Under the pieces are notes generated by a model. It was given only the letters and a program-made list of their open reading frames with translations. It was not told the origin of the DNA and searched no databases. Shown piece by piece: positions 46,101-53,596 of a stretch of 64,000 bases of DNA. A program made the translations under genes and the position numbers. Within the stretch, counting starts at the first letter, position 1; the number at the start of each line of letters is the position of its first letter. The stretch comes from Geodermatophilus aquaeductus (GTDB taxonomy: Bacteria > Actinomycetota > Actinomycetes > Mycobacteriales > Geodermatophilaceae): assembly GCF_900182545.1 (NCBI RefSeq), contig NZ_FXTJ01000013.1, forward strand, positions 72,598-136,597, written 5' to 3'.

Positions 46101-46410
46101 TGACCGTGGTGACCCGGGTCGGGCTCGTGACCAGCGACTTGCTGGCGCTGCCCTTGGGGCACAGCCGGCCGCGGCTGATCGGCGAGTCCGGGTCCCCCTC
46201 GATCTGGACGATCTCCTCGTCCTTCACGAAGATGCGCTGCCCGCAGCCCACGGCACAGTAGGGGCACACGCTCTGCACGACACGGTCGGCGGTGGCCGTG
46301 CGGCTCACCACGTTCTCCGTCGCCCTGCTGCGCGCGGCGGAGCCGCGGCCGAGCGGATCGGGGCCGGTCAGCTGCCGGAACACCGGCCAGGCGTCGAGCC
46401 AGGTCTTCAC
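43120..46410 (-). CDS. fdhA: Formate dehydrogenase catalytic subunit, selenocysteine encoded by in-frame TAG
   Basis: 1096 residues when the TAG at 45850-45852 is read through. Residue 187 then lies in ENQARI-[TAG]-HSATVPGLGASFGRGG, the place of Sec (or Cys) in all FdhA/FdnG proteins. The N-terminal [4Fe-4S] site is C49PYCAVGC56 with C84 in LCPKG. Family blocks continue on both sides of the TAG without frame change: MGIASLGGATLDNEENYL before, TNTQEDLANSDCIVIEGSNMAE, WVYSVGWTQHSVG, NIGRPGGGILALRGH and HQIGMPYHWSYSG after. A SECIS hairpin follows the TAG. The enzyme oxidises formate to CO2 at a Mo/W-bis-MGD centre. No twin-arginine motif is visible in the first 60 residues. GTG at 46410 follows CAGAGT-N7. 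Confidence 0.93.
45820..45852 (-). promoter_or_regulatory. UAG selenocysteine codon and bacterial SECIS element in fdhA
   Basis: TAG at 45852-45850 is followed by an 11-base spacer (45849-45839), then GGTGCCC (45838-45832), loop GGTCT (45831-45827) and GGGCGCC (45826-45820). The stem pairs at all seven positions with one G-U. The GGUCU loop and 11-base spacing match the classical E. coli fdhF-type SECIS that binds SelB. A second, outer pairing CCGCCAC (45845-45839) with GTGGCGG (45809-45803) is also possible. Confidence 0.92.
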
Positions 46411-46474
46411 CCTGTGGACTCTGCCACTCCGCGCGCGGATCGGCCTCCGGGACGTCCCGGGACCGCATCCGCGC

Positions 46475-46996
46475 TCAGGCGGGCTCGTCCAGGCGCTGGA
46501 AGAGCAGGTGGTCCTGCCACTCGCCGGCGATCTGCAGGTAGCGCGGGGCCATCCCGATCCGCTCGAAGCCGTTGCGCGCGAGCACCCGCTGCGACCGGAC
46601 GTTGTGCAGCAGCGTCGCGGCGCCCAGCCGGTGCAGCCCCAGCTCGTCGAAGGCCCGGCGCACCGTGAGCGCCACCGCGGTGCTCGCCACGCCGCGGCCG
46701 TTGTGGGTCGAGGCCACCCAGTAGCCGAGGTCGCCGGACTGGAAGGCGCCCCGGACGACGTTGCTGACGGTCATCCGCCCGACGACCGCGCCGTCGGCGA
46801 GCACGACCAGCGGCAGCGCCCGCCCGGCCGCGGCGTCGGCGAGGGCCTGCGCGACGACCTCCCGCTGCACCTCCTCGGTGGCGTGGTCCTCCGCCCGCAC
46901 GGGCTCCCACGGGGCGAGGAAGTCGCGCTCGGCCCGCAGCAGCCGCGCCAGCACCGGGACGTCGTCGGGGCGCAGCGACCGGACCTCGACCTGCAC
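46475..46996 (-). CDS. GNAT-family N-acetyltransferase (RimJ-like)
   Basis: 173 residues. VEVRSLRPDDVPVLARLLRAE is the usual start, GDLGYWVASTHNGRGVASTAVAL the acetyl-CoA binding segment (Q/RxxGxG/A, here NGRGVA), and LGLHRLGAATLLHNVRSQRVLARNGFERIGM the RimJ/RimL-type C-terminal block. Target unknown; proteins of this subgroup acetylate ribosomal protein N-termini or small molecules. Downstream of the MmcQ-like gene in the same direction. Confidence 0.87.
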   Translation of the reverse strand: MQVEVRSLRPDDVPVLARLLRAERDFLAPWEPVRAEDHATEEVQREVVAQALADAAAGRALPLVVLADGAVVGRMTVSNVVRGAFQSGDLGYWVASTHNGRGVASTAVALTVRRAFDELGLHRLGAATLLHNVRSQRVLARNGFERIGMAPRYLQIAGEWQDHLLFQRLDEPA

Positions 46997-47007
46997 GGGC
47001 GCCGACC

Positions 47008-47412
47008 CTAGGTGGCGGGGTCGGCCCGCTCCGCCGCGAGGTGCTCCTGCGCCAGCCGCCGCGGCGCCTTGGCCAGCCACGCCTCGGTGACCAGCTCGGC
47101 GAGCTCGGCGACGTCGACGGCGTCGAGCCGCACCAGGACGGCGGCGTAGCCGTCGAAGTGCGGCGTCGTCAGGTAGACGGCGGGGTCGTCGGCGACCAGT
47201 GCCCGCTTGACGCCCTCGTCGGCGACGGCGGCGGCGAGGACGGGGCCGCCGGGAGCGGCGTCGCCGAGGTGCTCGAGGTCGGCGCGGCGCAGCGGGCGCT
47301 CCCACACGAAGGCCCGGTCGCGCACCTTCCACGCCTGCGCGCCGTACGAGGTGCCCTCGGCGGTCCCGGGCAGCGCGAGGGCCAGGCGCCGCACGTCCGC
47401 CCAGGTGGCCAC
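47008..47412 (-). CDS. MmcQ/YjbR family protein
   Basis: 134 residues. MATWADVRRLALALPGTAEGTSYG, AWKVRDRAFVWERPL and YLTTPHFDGYAAVLVRLDAVD are typical of the MmcQ/YjbR (DUF419) double-wing fold, often called DNA-binding though no function is firmly known. The GTG follows TAGCGT-N6 and the gene ends with TAG. It lies eleven bases upstream of the acetyltransferase gene. Confidence 0.85.
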   Translation of the reverse strand: MATWADVRRLALALPGTAEGTSYGAQAWKVRDRAFVWERPLRRADLEHLGDAAPGGPVLAAAVADEGVKRALVADDPAVYLTTPHFDGYAAVLVRLDAVDVAELAELVTEAWLAKAPRRLAQEHLAAERADPAT

Positions 47413-47418
47413 GGGGCG

Positions 47419-47424
47419 ACGCTA
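47419..47424 (-). promoter_or_regulatory. Putative leaderless promoter of the MmcQ-like gene
   Basis: TAGCGT on the minus strand, six bases before the GTG at 47412. Confidence 0.45.
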
Positions 47425-47436
47425 GCGCCGTCCGGG

Positions 47437-47703
47437 TCAGACCGGGGTGACGCCCGGCGTCCGCTGTCCGCGCGGCGGCAGGGCCAGTCCGCAGGCGGCC
47501 AGCCGCTCGCGCAGCCGGGCGGCCTCCTGGCGCCGGTGCTCGGCCCGCCGGAGCAGGACGGCCACCTGCAGCGGGTCGGCGGTGCGCTGCGCGCGCAGCT
47601 CCAGCACCGCCGCCGTCTCCAGGTGCAGCGCCATGCGCCGCAGCTCACCGGACAGCTCCGCCGTCCGCAGACCCGACCCCGGGTCCCCCTCCACTGAGGT
47701 CAT
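47437..47703 (-). CDS. Hypothetical coiled-coil protein (88 aa)
   Basis: A mostly helical, Arg/Leu/Ala-rich protein (LSGELRRMALHLETAAVLEL, LLRRAEHRRQEAARLRERLAA) ending RGQRTPGVTPV. Heptad-like spacing suggests a short coiled coil. ATG at 47703 is the better start; another ATG lies three codons upstream. Function unknown. It is divergent from the metallo-hydrolase gene. Confidence 0.6.
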   Translation of the reverse strand: MTSVEGDPGSGLRTAELSGELRRMALHLETAAVLELRAQRTADPLQVAVLLRRAEHRRQEAARLRERLAACGLALPPRGQRTPGVTPV

Positions 47704-47809
47704 GGGAGGCATGGTGGAACGCATCCGTCCCCGCCGCACCCGGAGCGACGCGCCGGAGCGGGAGCCCCGGGCGGGGAAAAGCGGTCCCGGACCCGTCGGT
47801 GCCCGGGTC

Positions 47810-47815
47810 GATACT
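47810..47815 (+). promoter_or_regulatory. Putative leaderless promoter of the hydrolase-DedA-phosphodiesterase operon
   Basis: GATACT followed by six bases and the GTG at 47822. Confidence 0.5.
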
Positions 47816-47821
47816 GACCGC

Positions 47822-48631
47822 GTGGATGAGCCCGGGTTGCACTGGATCGGCCACTCGACCGTCCGCGTCGAGCTGGCCGGCAGCACGGTGCTGACCGATC
47901 CGGTGCTCACCCGCGTCGTCGGCCCGCTGCGCCGCGTCGTCCCCCTCCCGCCCGAGGACGCCTGGGCCGGCGTCGACCTCGTGCTGGTCAGCCACCTGCA
48001 CGAGGACCACCTGCACCTGCCCAGCCTGCGGCTGCTCGGCGACGACGTCCGCGTGGTCGTGCCGCGCGGCGCCGGGGCGTGGTTGCGCGCGCGCGGCGTG
48101 CGCTGGGTCGACGAGCTCGCCCCCGGTGAGTCGCTGGGGCACCGCGACCTGCGGGTGACCGCCGTCCCCGCGGTCCACAGCGGCCACCGCTGGGGCCCGC
48201 GGCTGACCCACGGCCCGGTGACCGCCGCCGTCGGTCACCTGGTCGAGGGAGCCGGCGCCACCGTCTACGCCTGTGGGGACACCGACCTCTTCGACGGGAT
48301 GTCCCGCATCGGCGACCGCGGGATCGACGTCGCGCTGGTGCCCGTCTGGGGCTGGGGCCCGACGCTCGGCCCGGGCCACCTCGACCCCGAGCGGGCCGCC
48401 GACGCGATGACGCGGGTGCGCCCGCGGGTCGCCGTCCCGGTGCACTGGGGGACGCTCACCGTCGCCGGCGGGACGGTGGTGCCCGGCCTGGCCCGGCGCT
48501 ACCGGCGGCTGCTGAGGACCCCGCCGCACGACTTCGCCGCGGCGGTCGCCGCCCGCGGGCTGGCCACCACCGTCGTCGTGCCCGAGCCGGGCGGCGCGGT
48601 CGAGCTCCCCACCGCGGCGGGTGCGCCGTGA
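47822..48631 (+). CDS. Metallo-beta-lactamase-fold hydrolase (UlaG/YtnP-like)
   Basis: 269 residues. LHWIGHSTVRVELAGSTVLTDPV is the start of the UlaG/NAPE-PLD-like group, LVSHLHEDHLHLPSL the HxHxDH metal site, TAVPAVHSGHRWGPR and YACGDTDLFDGM supply further ligands, and VPVHWGTL the C-terminal His. It is a zinc hydrolase of unknown substrate; NAPE-PLD-like enzymes cleave phosphodiesters. It is linked by a GTGA overlap to the DedA gene, giving a three-gene operon. Confidence 0.88.
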   Translation: MDEPGLHWIGHSTVRVELAGSTVLTDPVLTRVVGPLRRVVPLPPEDAWAGVDLVLVSHLHEDHLHLPSLRLLGDDVRVVVPRGAGAWLRARGVRWVDELAPGESLGHRDLRVTAVPAVHSGHRWGPRLTHGPVTAAVGHLVEGAGATVYACGDTDLFDGMSRIGDRGIDVALVPVWGWGPTLGPGHLDPERAADAMTRVRPRVAVPVHWGTLTVAGGTVVPGLARRYRRLLRTPPHDFAAAVAARGLATTVVVPEPGGAVELPTAAGAP

Positions 48632-49272
48632 GCGCCGTCCTCGCCTCGGGCTGGACCGACGGGTCCTCGATCGGCTACCCCGTGCTGTTCGGCGGCGTGC
48701 TGCTCGGCTCGATCGTGCCGGTGGTGCCCACGGGCGCGGTCGTCGGCGCCGCGGCCGCCTTCGCGATCACCGCGCACGAGCTCAACCTCGTCGCGGTGCT
48801 CGTGGTGGCCACCCTCGCCGCCTGGCTCGGCGACGTCGTCACCTTCGCCGTCTGCCGGTTCGGCGGGCCGGCCGCGGTGCGCTGGGTGTCCCGGGGGCAG
48901 CACGCCGACCGCATCGAGGAGGTCCGCGAGCAGTTCCGCCGGCACGGCTGGCAGATCATCGTGGCCGGGCGGCTGCTGCCCGCGGGCCGCATCCCCGTGC
49001 TCCTGGCCGCCGGCGCGCTGGCCTACCCGTGGCGGCGGCTGCTGCCGGCCTCGCTGCTCGCCGCGGGCCTGTGGGCGGTCGCCTACGCGCTGCTCGGCGT
49101 GGCCAGCGGCGGCATCTTCGACAGCCCGCTGATCGCGACGCTGGTGGCCACGCTGCTGGTCCTGCTCGTCGGCGCGGTGCTCAACCTGGCCGGGTCGCGC
49201 CGCAGGCGGCAGCCCGAGCCGGCAGCGCGCTCCGACGACGAGACCAGCCCGACCCCGTGCCGGCCGGCGTGA
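48628..49272 (+). CDS. DedA-family membrane protein
   Basis: 214 residues. A VTT-domain protein: VVPTGAVVGAAAAFAITAHE, WLGDVVTFAVCRFGG, FRRHGWQIIVAGRLLPAGRIPVLLAAG (the G-R-x-x-P-x-x-R block) and YPWRRLLPASLLAAGLWAVAYALLG. DedA proteins are implicated in undecaprenyl-phosphate or phospholipid flipping. The C-terminus is polar. GTGA overlaps on both sides couple it to its neighbours. Confidence 0.9.
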   Translation: MSAVLASGWTDGSSIGYPVLFGGVLLGSIVPVVPTGAVVGAAAAFAITAHELNLVAVLVVATLAAWLGDVVTFAVCRFGGPAAVRWVSRGQHADRIEEVREQFRRHGWQIIVAGRLLPAGRIPVLLAAGALAYPWRRLLPASLLAAGLWAVAYALLGVASGGIFDSPLIATLVATLLVLLVGAVLNLAGSRRRRQPEPAARSDDETSPTPCRPA

Positions 49273-51419
49273 CGCGGTCGGACTCCCCGCGCGGGCGGGT
49301 GCTCGGCCGCGGCCGGGCACCGGCCCGGGTGCTGCTCACCTGGGTGCTGGCCACGCTGGCCCTCGTCGGCCTCGACCGGTGGCTCGACGGCTTCGCGATG
49401 TCGGCCTGGTGGCAGCCGCCGCTGGCCGCGCTGCTGCTGGGGCTGCTCGCGGGGGTGGTCTGGCCGCTGGTGATGCGGGTGGCGCTGCCGCTGGCGCTGT
49501 TCACGCTGGGCCTGGGCAGCTTCCTGCTCCTCGGCGCCGCGGTGCTGGCGATCTCCTTCGCCATCCCGGGCGTCATGGTGGCCGACCTCGGCACCGCGGT
49601 GCTCGTCGTCGTGGCCATGGCGGCGGTGACGGCGGTGGTGAGCAGCGCCCTGGCCATCGACGAGGACGAGGTGTTCTTCCGCCGCGCCCGCCGCCGGGCC
49701 GTCCGCGCCACCTCCCCGGGCCCCTGCCCGCCGGGGGTGCTGTTCCTGCAGATCGACGGGCTGGGCGCCGACACCGCCCGGCGCGCCGTCCGCGACGGGT
49801 CGATGCCCACGCTGGCGGCCTGGCTGCGGTCGGGCAGCCACGCGCTCACGTCCTGGCACACCGACTGGAGCTCCCAGACCGGCGCCGCCGTCTGCGGCAT
49901 CCTTCACGGCTCCAACCACGACGTCCTGGGGTTCCGGTACTACGAGAAGGACCGCGACCACGTCGTCGCGGTGTCCCATCCGTCCGACGCCGCGGAGGTC
50001 GAGCGGCGGCACTCCGACGGCCGCGGGCTGCTGGCCGGCGGCGGCGCCAGCCGCGGCAACCTGTTCAGCGGGGACGCCCCGCACGTCAGCCTGACGATGA
50101 GCGCGCTGCCGCTGGTGACGGCGCGGCGCAGCATCCGGCGCCGCGAGCGGGTGGGCGCCGGCTACTACGCCTACTTCGCCAACCCGGTGAACGCGCTGCG
50201 CACGCTGGGCGTCTCGCTGGCCGACGTCTACCGCGAGCTGGTCGCCGCGGCCCGCCAGCGCCGCGCCGACGTGCGCCCGCGGGTCAGCCGCGGCGGCATC
50301 TACCCGCTGGCCCGGCCGGGGACGACGGTCATCGCCCGCGACGTCGTCGTCGCGGCGATCCTCGAGGACATGCTCGCCGGGCGGCCGGTGGTCTACGCCG
50401 ACTTCCTCGGCTACGACGAGGTGGCCCACCACAGCGGCGTCGAGCGCTTCGACACACTCGAGGTGCTGCGCAGCATCGACCAGCAGATCGGCCGGCTGGC
50501 CCGCGCCGCCGAGCTGGCCCCGCGGCACTACCACCTGGTCCTGCTCTCCGACCACGGCCAGACGCAGGGCGAGGCGTTCGCCCAGCGCTTCGGCGAGACG
50601 ATCGAGTCCTTCGTCGGCCGGCACTGCGGCGGCTCGCCGGCGCCGGGACAGCGCGGTCCCGAACCCCGCGACAGCCGCCGCCCGGCCGAGGGCTGGCAGG
50701 TCGCCTCCGCCCTGGCCGAGGCGGCGTCGGGGCCCGGCGTCATCGCCCGCCGGCTGCGCGAGCGGGTCGAGTCCGCCGGTGCCGGCGAGCACGCGCACCG
50801 CACGCCGTCCGGGCAGCCGGGCCGGGTCGCGCGGGTGGCGCCGGGGGTCGTGGTCGTCGTCTCCGGGCACACCGCCGGCGTCTCCTTCCCCGACCTGCCC
50901 GGCCGGGTGCCGCTGGAGGAGATCGAGCACCACTGGCCCGACCTGCTGCCGGCGCTGGTCGACCACGACGGCGTGGGGTTCGTCCTGGTGCACTCCGAGG
51001 AGCACGGGCCGGTGGTCCTCGGCCGCGACGGCCTGCACCGGCTGGCCAGCGGGGTGGTGATCGGGGAGGACCCGCTGGCGCTCTACGGCGAGCACGCGCC
51101 CGCGCTGGTCGCCCGGGTGTCGTCGTTCCCGCACTGCCCCGACGTGATGGTCAACAGCCGCTACGACCCCGACACCGACGAGGCCTCGCCGTTCGAGCCG
51201 CACGTCGGGTCGCACGGCGGCCTCGGCGGCCCGCAGCAGCGCGGCTTCCTCGCCCATCCCCGGCTGCTCACCGCGCCCGGGGAGATCGTCGGCGCCGAGC
51301 ACCTGCACCGCGTCTTCCGCGGCTGGCTGACCGAGCTGGGGCACCCCGAGCCCGACGGCCGGGGCGCGTTCGTCGGGCCGGACAGCCCCACCGCGCTGCG
51401 GGACCACAGCCGCGTCTGA
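49269..51419 (+). CDS. Membrane-anchored alkaline-phosphatase-superfamily phosphodiesterase
   Basis: 716 residues. Four N-terminal helices (about 20-130; LLGLLAGVVWPLVMRVALPLA and neighbours) resemble the phage-holin-4_2 superfamily. The rest is a nucleotide pyrophosphatase/phosphodiesterase-like domain: VLFLQIDGLGADTARRAV (metal Asp), DWSSQTGAAVCGILHG (catalytic Thr region), VYADFLGYDEVAHHSG (D...H metal site) and LLSDHGQTQG (DH metal site), then HVGSHGGLGG. Substrate unknown; the DedA and UlaG-like partners suggest envelope-lipid turnover. GTGA overlap with the DedA gene. Confidence 0.88.
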   Translation: MTRSDSPRGRVLGRGRAPARVLLTWVLATLALVGLDRWLDGFAMSAWWQPPLAALLLGLLAGVVWPLVMRVALPLALFTLGLGSFLLLGAAVLAISFAIPGVMVADLGTAVLVVVAMAAVTAVVSSALAIDEDEVFFRRARRRAVRATSPGPCPPGVLFLQIDGLGADTARRAVRDGSMPTLAAWLRSGSHALTSWHTDWSSQTGAAVCGILHGSNHDVLGFRYYEKDRDHVVAVSHPSDAAEVERRHSDGRGLLAGGGASRGNLFSGDAPHVSLTMSALPLVTARRSIRRRERVGAGYYAYFANPVNALRTLGVSLADVYRELVAAARQRRADVRPRVSRGGIYPLARPGTTVIARDVVVAAILEDMLAGRPVVYADFLGYDEVAHHSGVERFDTLEVLRSIDQQIGRLARAAELAPRHYHLVLLSDHGQTQGEAFAQRFGETIESFVGRHCGGSPAPGQRGPEPRDSRRPAEGWQVASALAEAASGPGVIARRLRERVESAGAGEHAHRTPSGQPGRVARVAPGVVVVVSGHTAGVSFPDLPGRVPLEEIEHHWPDLLPALVDHDGVGFVLVHSEEHGPVVLGRDGLHRLASGVVIGEDPLALYGEHAPALVARVSSFPHCPDVMVNSRYDPDTDEASPFEPHVGSHGGLGGPQQRGFLAHPRLLTAPGEIVGAEHLHRVFRGWLTELGHPEPDGRGAFVGPDSPTALRDHSRV

Positions 51420-51480
51420 CGGGCAGGCTACGGCTGCGTGAACAGCGGCCCGGTCCGTGGCGCCGGCGCCGGTCCTCCAC

Positions 51481-51486
51481 GACAGT
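51481..51486 (+). promoter_or_regulatory. Possible leaderless -10 hexamer of gpgS copy 1
   Basis: GACAGT followed by six bases and the ATG at 51493; the first base departs from the TANNNT form. Confidence 0.3.
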
Positions 51487-51492
51487 GGGCCG

Positions 51493-52461
51493 ATGCGACC
51501 CGACGCCCGCGCCTGGTTCTCCGGCCGCACCACCTCCGCCCGCTCCCTCGCCGACCTCGACGTCCCCGCGCTGCTGCGCGCCAAGCGCCGCGGCGGGCAC
51601 CGGGTGAGCGTGGTCCTGCCCGCCCGCGACGAGGAGGCCACCGTCGGCCGGCTGGCCGGCGAGGTGGTCGAGCGGTGGGTGCGGCGGGTGCCGCTGGTCG
51701 ACGAGGTGCTCGTCGTCGACTCCGACTCCACCGACCGCACCGCCGAGGTCGCCCGCGCCGCCGGGGCCGACGTCGTCGCCACGGCCGACGTGCTCCCCGC
51801 GCACGGCACCCGCCCCGGCAAGGGCGAGGCGCTGTGGAAGTCGCTGGCGGCCACCAGCGGCGACCTGCTCGTCTTCCTCGACGCCGACCTGCTCGGCGAC
51901 GTCACCCACTACGTACCGGGCCTGCTCGCGCCGCTGCTCACCGATCCGCAGGTCGGCTACGTGAAGGGCTGCTACACCCGGCCGCTGGAGGTCGACGGCC
52001 GCGTCACGCCGGCCGGCGGCGGGCGGGTCACCGAGCTCACCGCCCGCCCGCTGCTCAACGCGCTGTGGCCGGAGCTGGCCGGGTTCGTCCAGCCGCTGGG
52101 CGGGGAGTACGCCGGGCGGCGCGAGGCGTTCGAGCAGGTGCCCGTCGTCTTCGGCTACGGCGTCGAGGTCGGCCTGCTGGTCGACCTGCTCGGGCTGCTG
52201 GGCCTGGGCGGGCTCGCGCAGGTCGACCTGGGGGTGCGCCGGCACACCTCGCAGGACACCGAGGCGCTGGGCCGGATGGCCGGTCAGGTGGTCTCCGCCG
52301 TGCTCGCCCGCAGCGGCCGCGCCGGGGTCGGCGGCCTGCTCACCCAGTTCCGCGCCGGCGCCGGCGGGTTCGACCCGGTCAGCACCCCGGTGGCCGTCGA
52401 CGAGCGGCCGCCGATGGTCACGGTCCCCGAGTACCGGGCCTCCCGCGCCGGGGCGGTCTGA
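51493..52461 (+). CDS. gpgS: Glucosyl-3-phosphoglycerate synthase-like GT, copy 1
   Basis: 322 residues, GT81-type GT-A fold. GpgS makes glucosyl-3-phosphoglycerate, precursor of glucosylglycerate and, in some actinobacteria, methylglucose lipopolysaccharides. VSVVLPARDEEATVGRLAGE, EVLVVDSDSTDRTAEVARAAG, GKGEALWKSLAATSGDLLVFLDADL (DxD), AGGGRVTELTARPLLNALWPELAGF and FGYGVEVGLLVDLLGLLG are GpgS blocks. ATG at 51493 follows GACAGT-N6. A second copy with the same blocks lies 181 bases downstream. Confidence 0.88.
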   Translation: MRPDARAWFSGRTTSARSLADLDVPALLRAKRRGGHRVSVVLPARDEEATVGRLAGEVVERWVRRVPLVDEVLVVDSDSTDRTAEVARAAGADVVATADVLPAHGTRPGKGEALWKSLAATSGDLLVFLDADLLGDVTHYVPGLLAPLLTDPQVGYVKGCYTRPLEVDGRVTPAGGGRVTELTARPLLNALWPELAGFVQPLGGEYAGRREAFEQVPVVFGYGVEVGLLVDLLGLLGLGGLAQVDLGVRRHTSQDTEALGRMAGQVVSAVLARSGRAGVGGLLTQFRAGAGGFDPVSTPVAVDERPPMVTVPEYRASRAGAV

Positions 52462-52642
52462 CCCCCTGCGGCCGCTCGTGCCCTGCCCGCGCACACGGGG
52501 CAGAGCACGAGTGAGCGCGGGACCACTCCCGGTCACGACGACGGACACCGCGGGATCAGGGCTTGCGGGGTGGTGCATCCTGTCGCGACGGGGGTCCCGT
52601 GCCAGGCGACGGAGCCGGCACCCGACCAGGGGGAGCAGCTCC

Positions 52643-53596
52643 ATGCGCCCTGACGTCCACCGCTGGCTGCGCCGGCGTACCTACTCCGCCGCGTCCTGGA
52701 CCGCCGCCGGCCTGGCCGAGGCCAAGCGGGCGCAGGGGAGCACGGTGAGCGTCGTGCTCCCGGCGCTCGACGAGGAGGCCACCGTCGGCACGATCGTCCG
52801 CGCCATCCGCGCCGACCTCGTGGAGCGGGACCCGCTGGTCGACGAGGTGGTCGTGGTGGACAGCGGCTCGTCCGACCGCACGGCCGCGGTCGCCCGCGCC
52901 GCCGGGGCGCGCGTCGTGGACACCGGCACCGTCCTGCCCGACCACGGCCGCGTACCGGGCAAGGGCGAGGCGCTGTGGAAGGCGCTGCACGCCACGAGCG
53001 GCGACCTCGTCGTCTTCGTCGACGCCGACCTGGTGGGCTTCGACCCGCAGTACGTCGTCGGCCTGGTGGGCCCGCTGCTCACCGATCCGGGCATCGGCTA
53101 CGTCAAGGCGCTCTACGACCGGCCGCTCACCACCACCGAGGGCATCGTCCCCTCCGGCGGCGGGCGGGTGACCGAGCTGCTGGCCCGGCCGCTGCTCAAC
53201 GCGTTCTGGCCGGAGCTGTCCGGCTTCGTCCAGCCGCTGTCGGGTGAGTACGCCGGCCGCCGCGCCCTGCTCGAGCGGGTGCCGTTCGTGTCCGGCTACG
53301 GCGTCGAGTTCGGGCTGCTCGTCGACCTCGCGGGGCTCGCCGGTGTCGACGCGCTCGCCCAGGTCGACCTCGGCACCCGGCAGCACGCCCACCAGTCCGA
53401 CGCCGCGCTGGGCCGCATGGCCGGCCAGATCCTGCAGACGGCGATGGCCCGCCGTCCCGGCGCCGGGCTGCCCGCCTCGGAGCTGCTGCAGTTCCTGCGC
53501 ACCGCCGACGGCGTGGAGGCGGTGAGCTGGGACGTGGCGGTGAGCGAGCGGCCACCGATGGCCACGGTCCGGGCGGCGGCCTCCGGGGGCCGGTGA
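52643..53596 (+). CDS. Glucosyl-3-phosphoglycerate synthase-like GT, copy 2
   Basis: 317 residues. Same architecture as copy 1: VSVVLPALDEEATVGTIVRA, VVVDSGSSDRTAAVARAAGA, GKGEALWKALHATSGDLVVFVDADL, SGGGRVTELLARPLLNAFWPEL, SGYGVEFGLLVDLAGLAG. Differences cluster after the DxD (GYVKALYDRPL against GYVKGCYTRPL) and in the C-terminal tail, so donor or acceptor use may differ. ATG at 52643 has GGGGGAG upstream. Its stop overlaps the next GT gene (TGATG). Confidence 0.85.
   Translation: MRPDVHRWLRRRTYSAASWTAAGLAEAKRAQGSTVSVVLPALDEEATVGTIVRAIRADLVERDPLVDEVVVVDSGSSDRTAAVARAAGARVVDTGTVLPDHGRVPGKGEALWKALHATSGDLVVFVDADLVGFDPQYVVGLVGPLLTDPGIGYVKALYDRPLTTTEGIVPSGGGRVTELLARPLLNAFWPELSGFVQPLSGEYAGRRALLERVPFVSGYGVEFGLLVDLAGLAGVDALAQVDLGTRQHAHQSDAALGRMAGQILQTAMARRPGAGLPASELLQFLRTADGVEAVSWDVAVSERPPMATVRAAASGGR

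Noticed and set aside
45838..46410. fdhA as a pseudogene or as two separate genes split at TAG
   Set aside because: Conserved FDH sequence runs on both sides in one frame, the stop is precisely at the Sec position, and a perfect SECIS follows it.
43075..46668. Very long plus-strand open frame antisense to fdhA
   Set aside because: In GC-rich DNA the antisense frame of a real gene is often open; its translation is Arg/Gly/Val repeats with no domain. The same applies to 938-2662, 5464-7593, 9960-13295 and 49083-51905.
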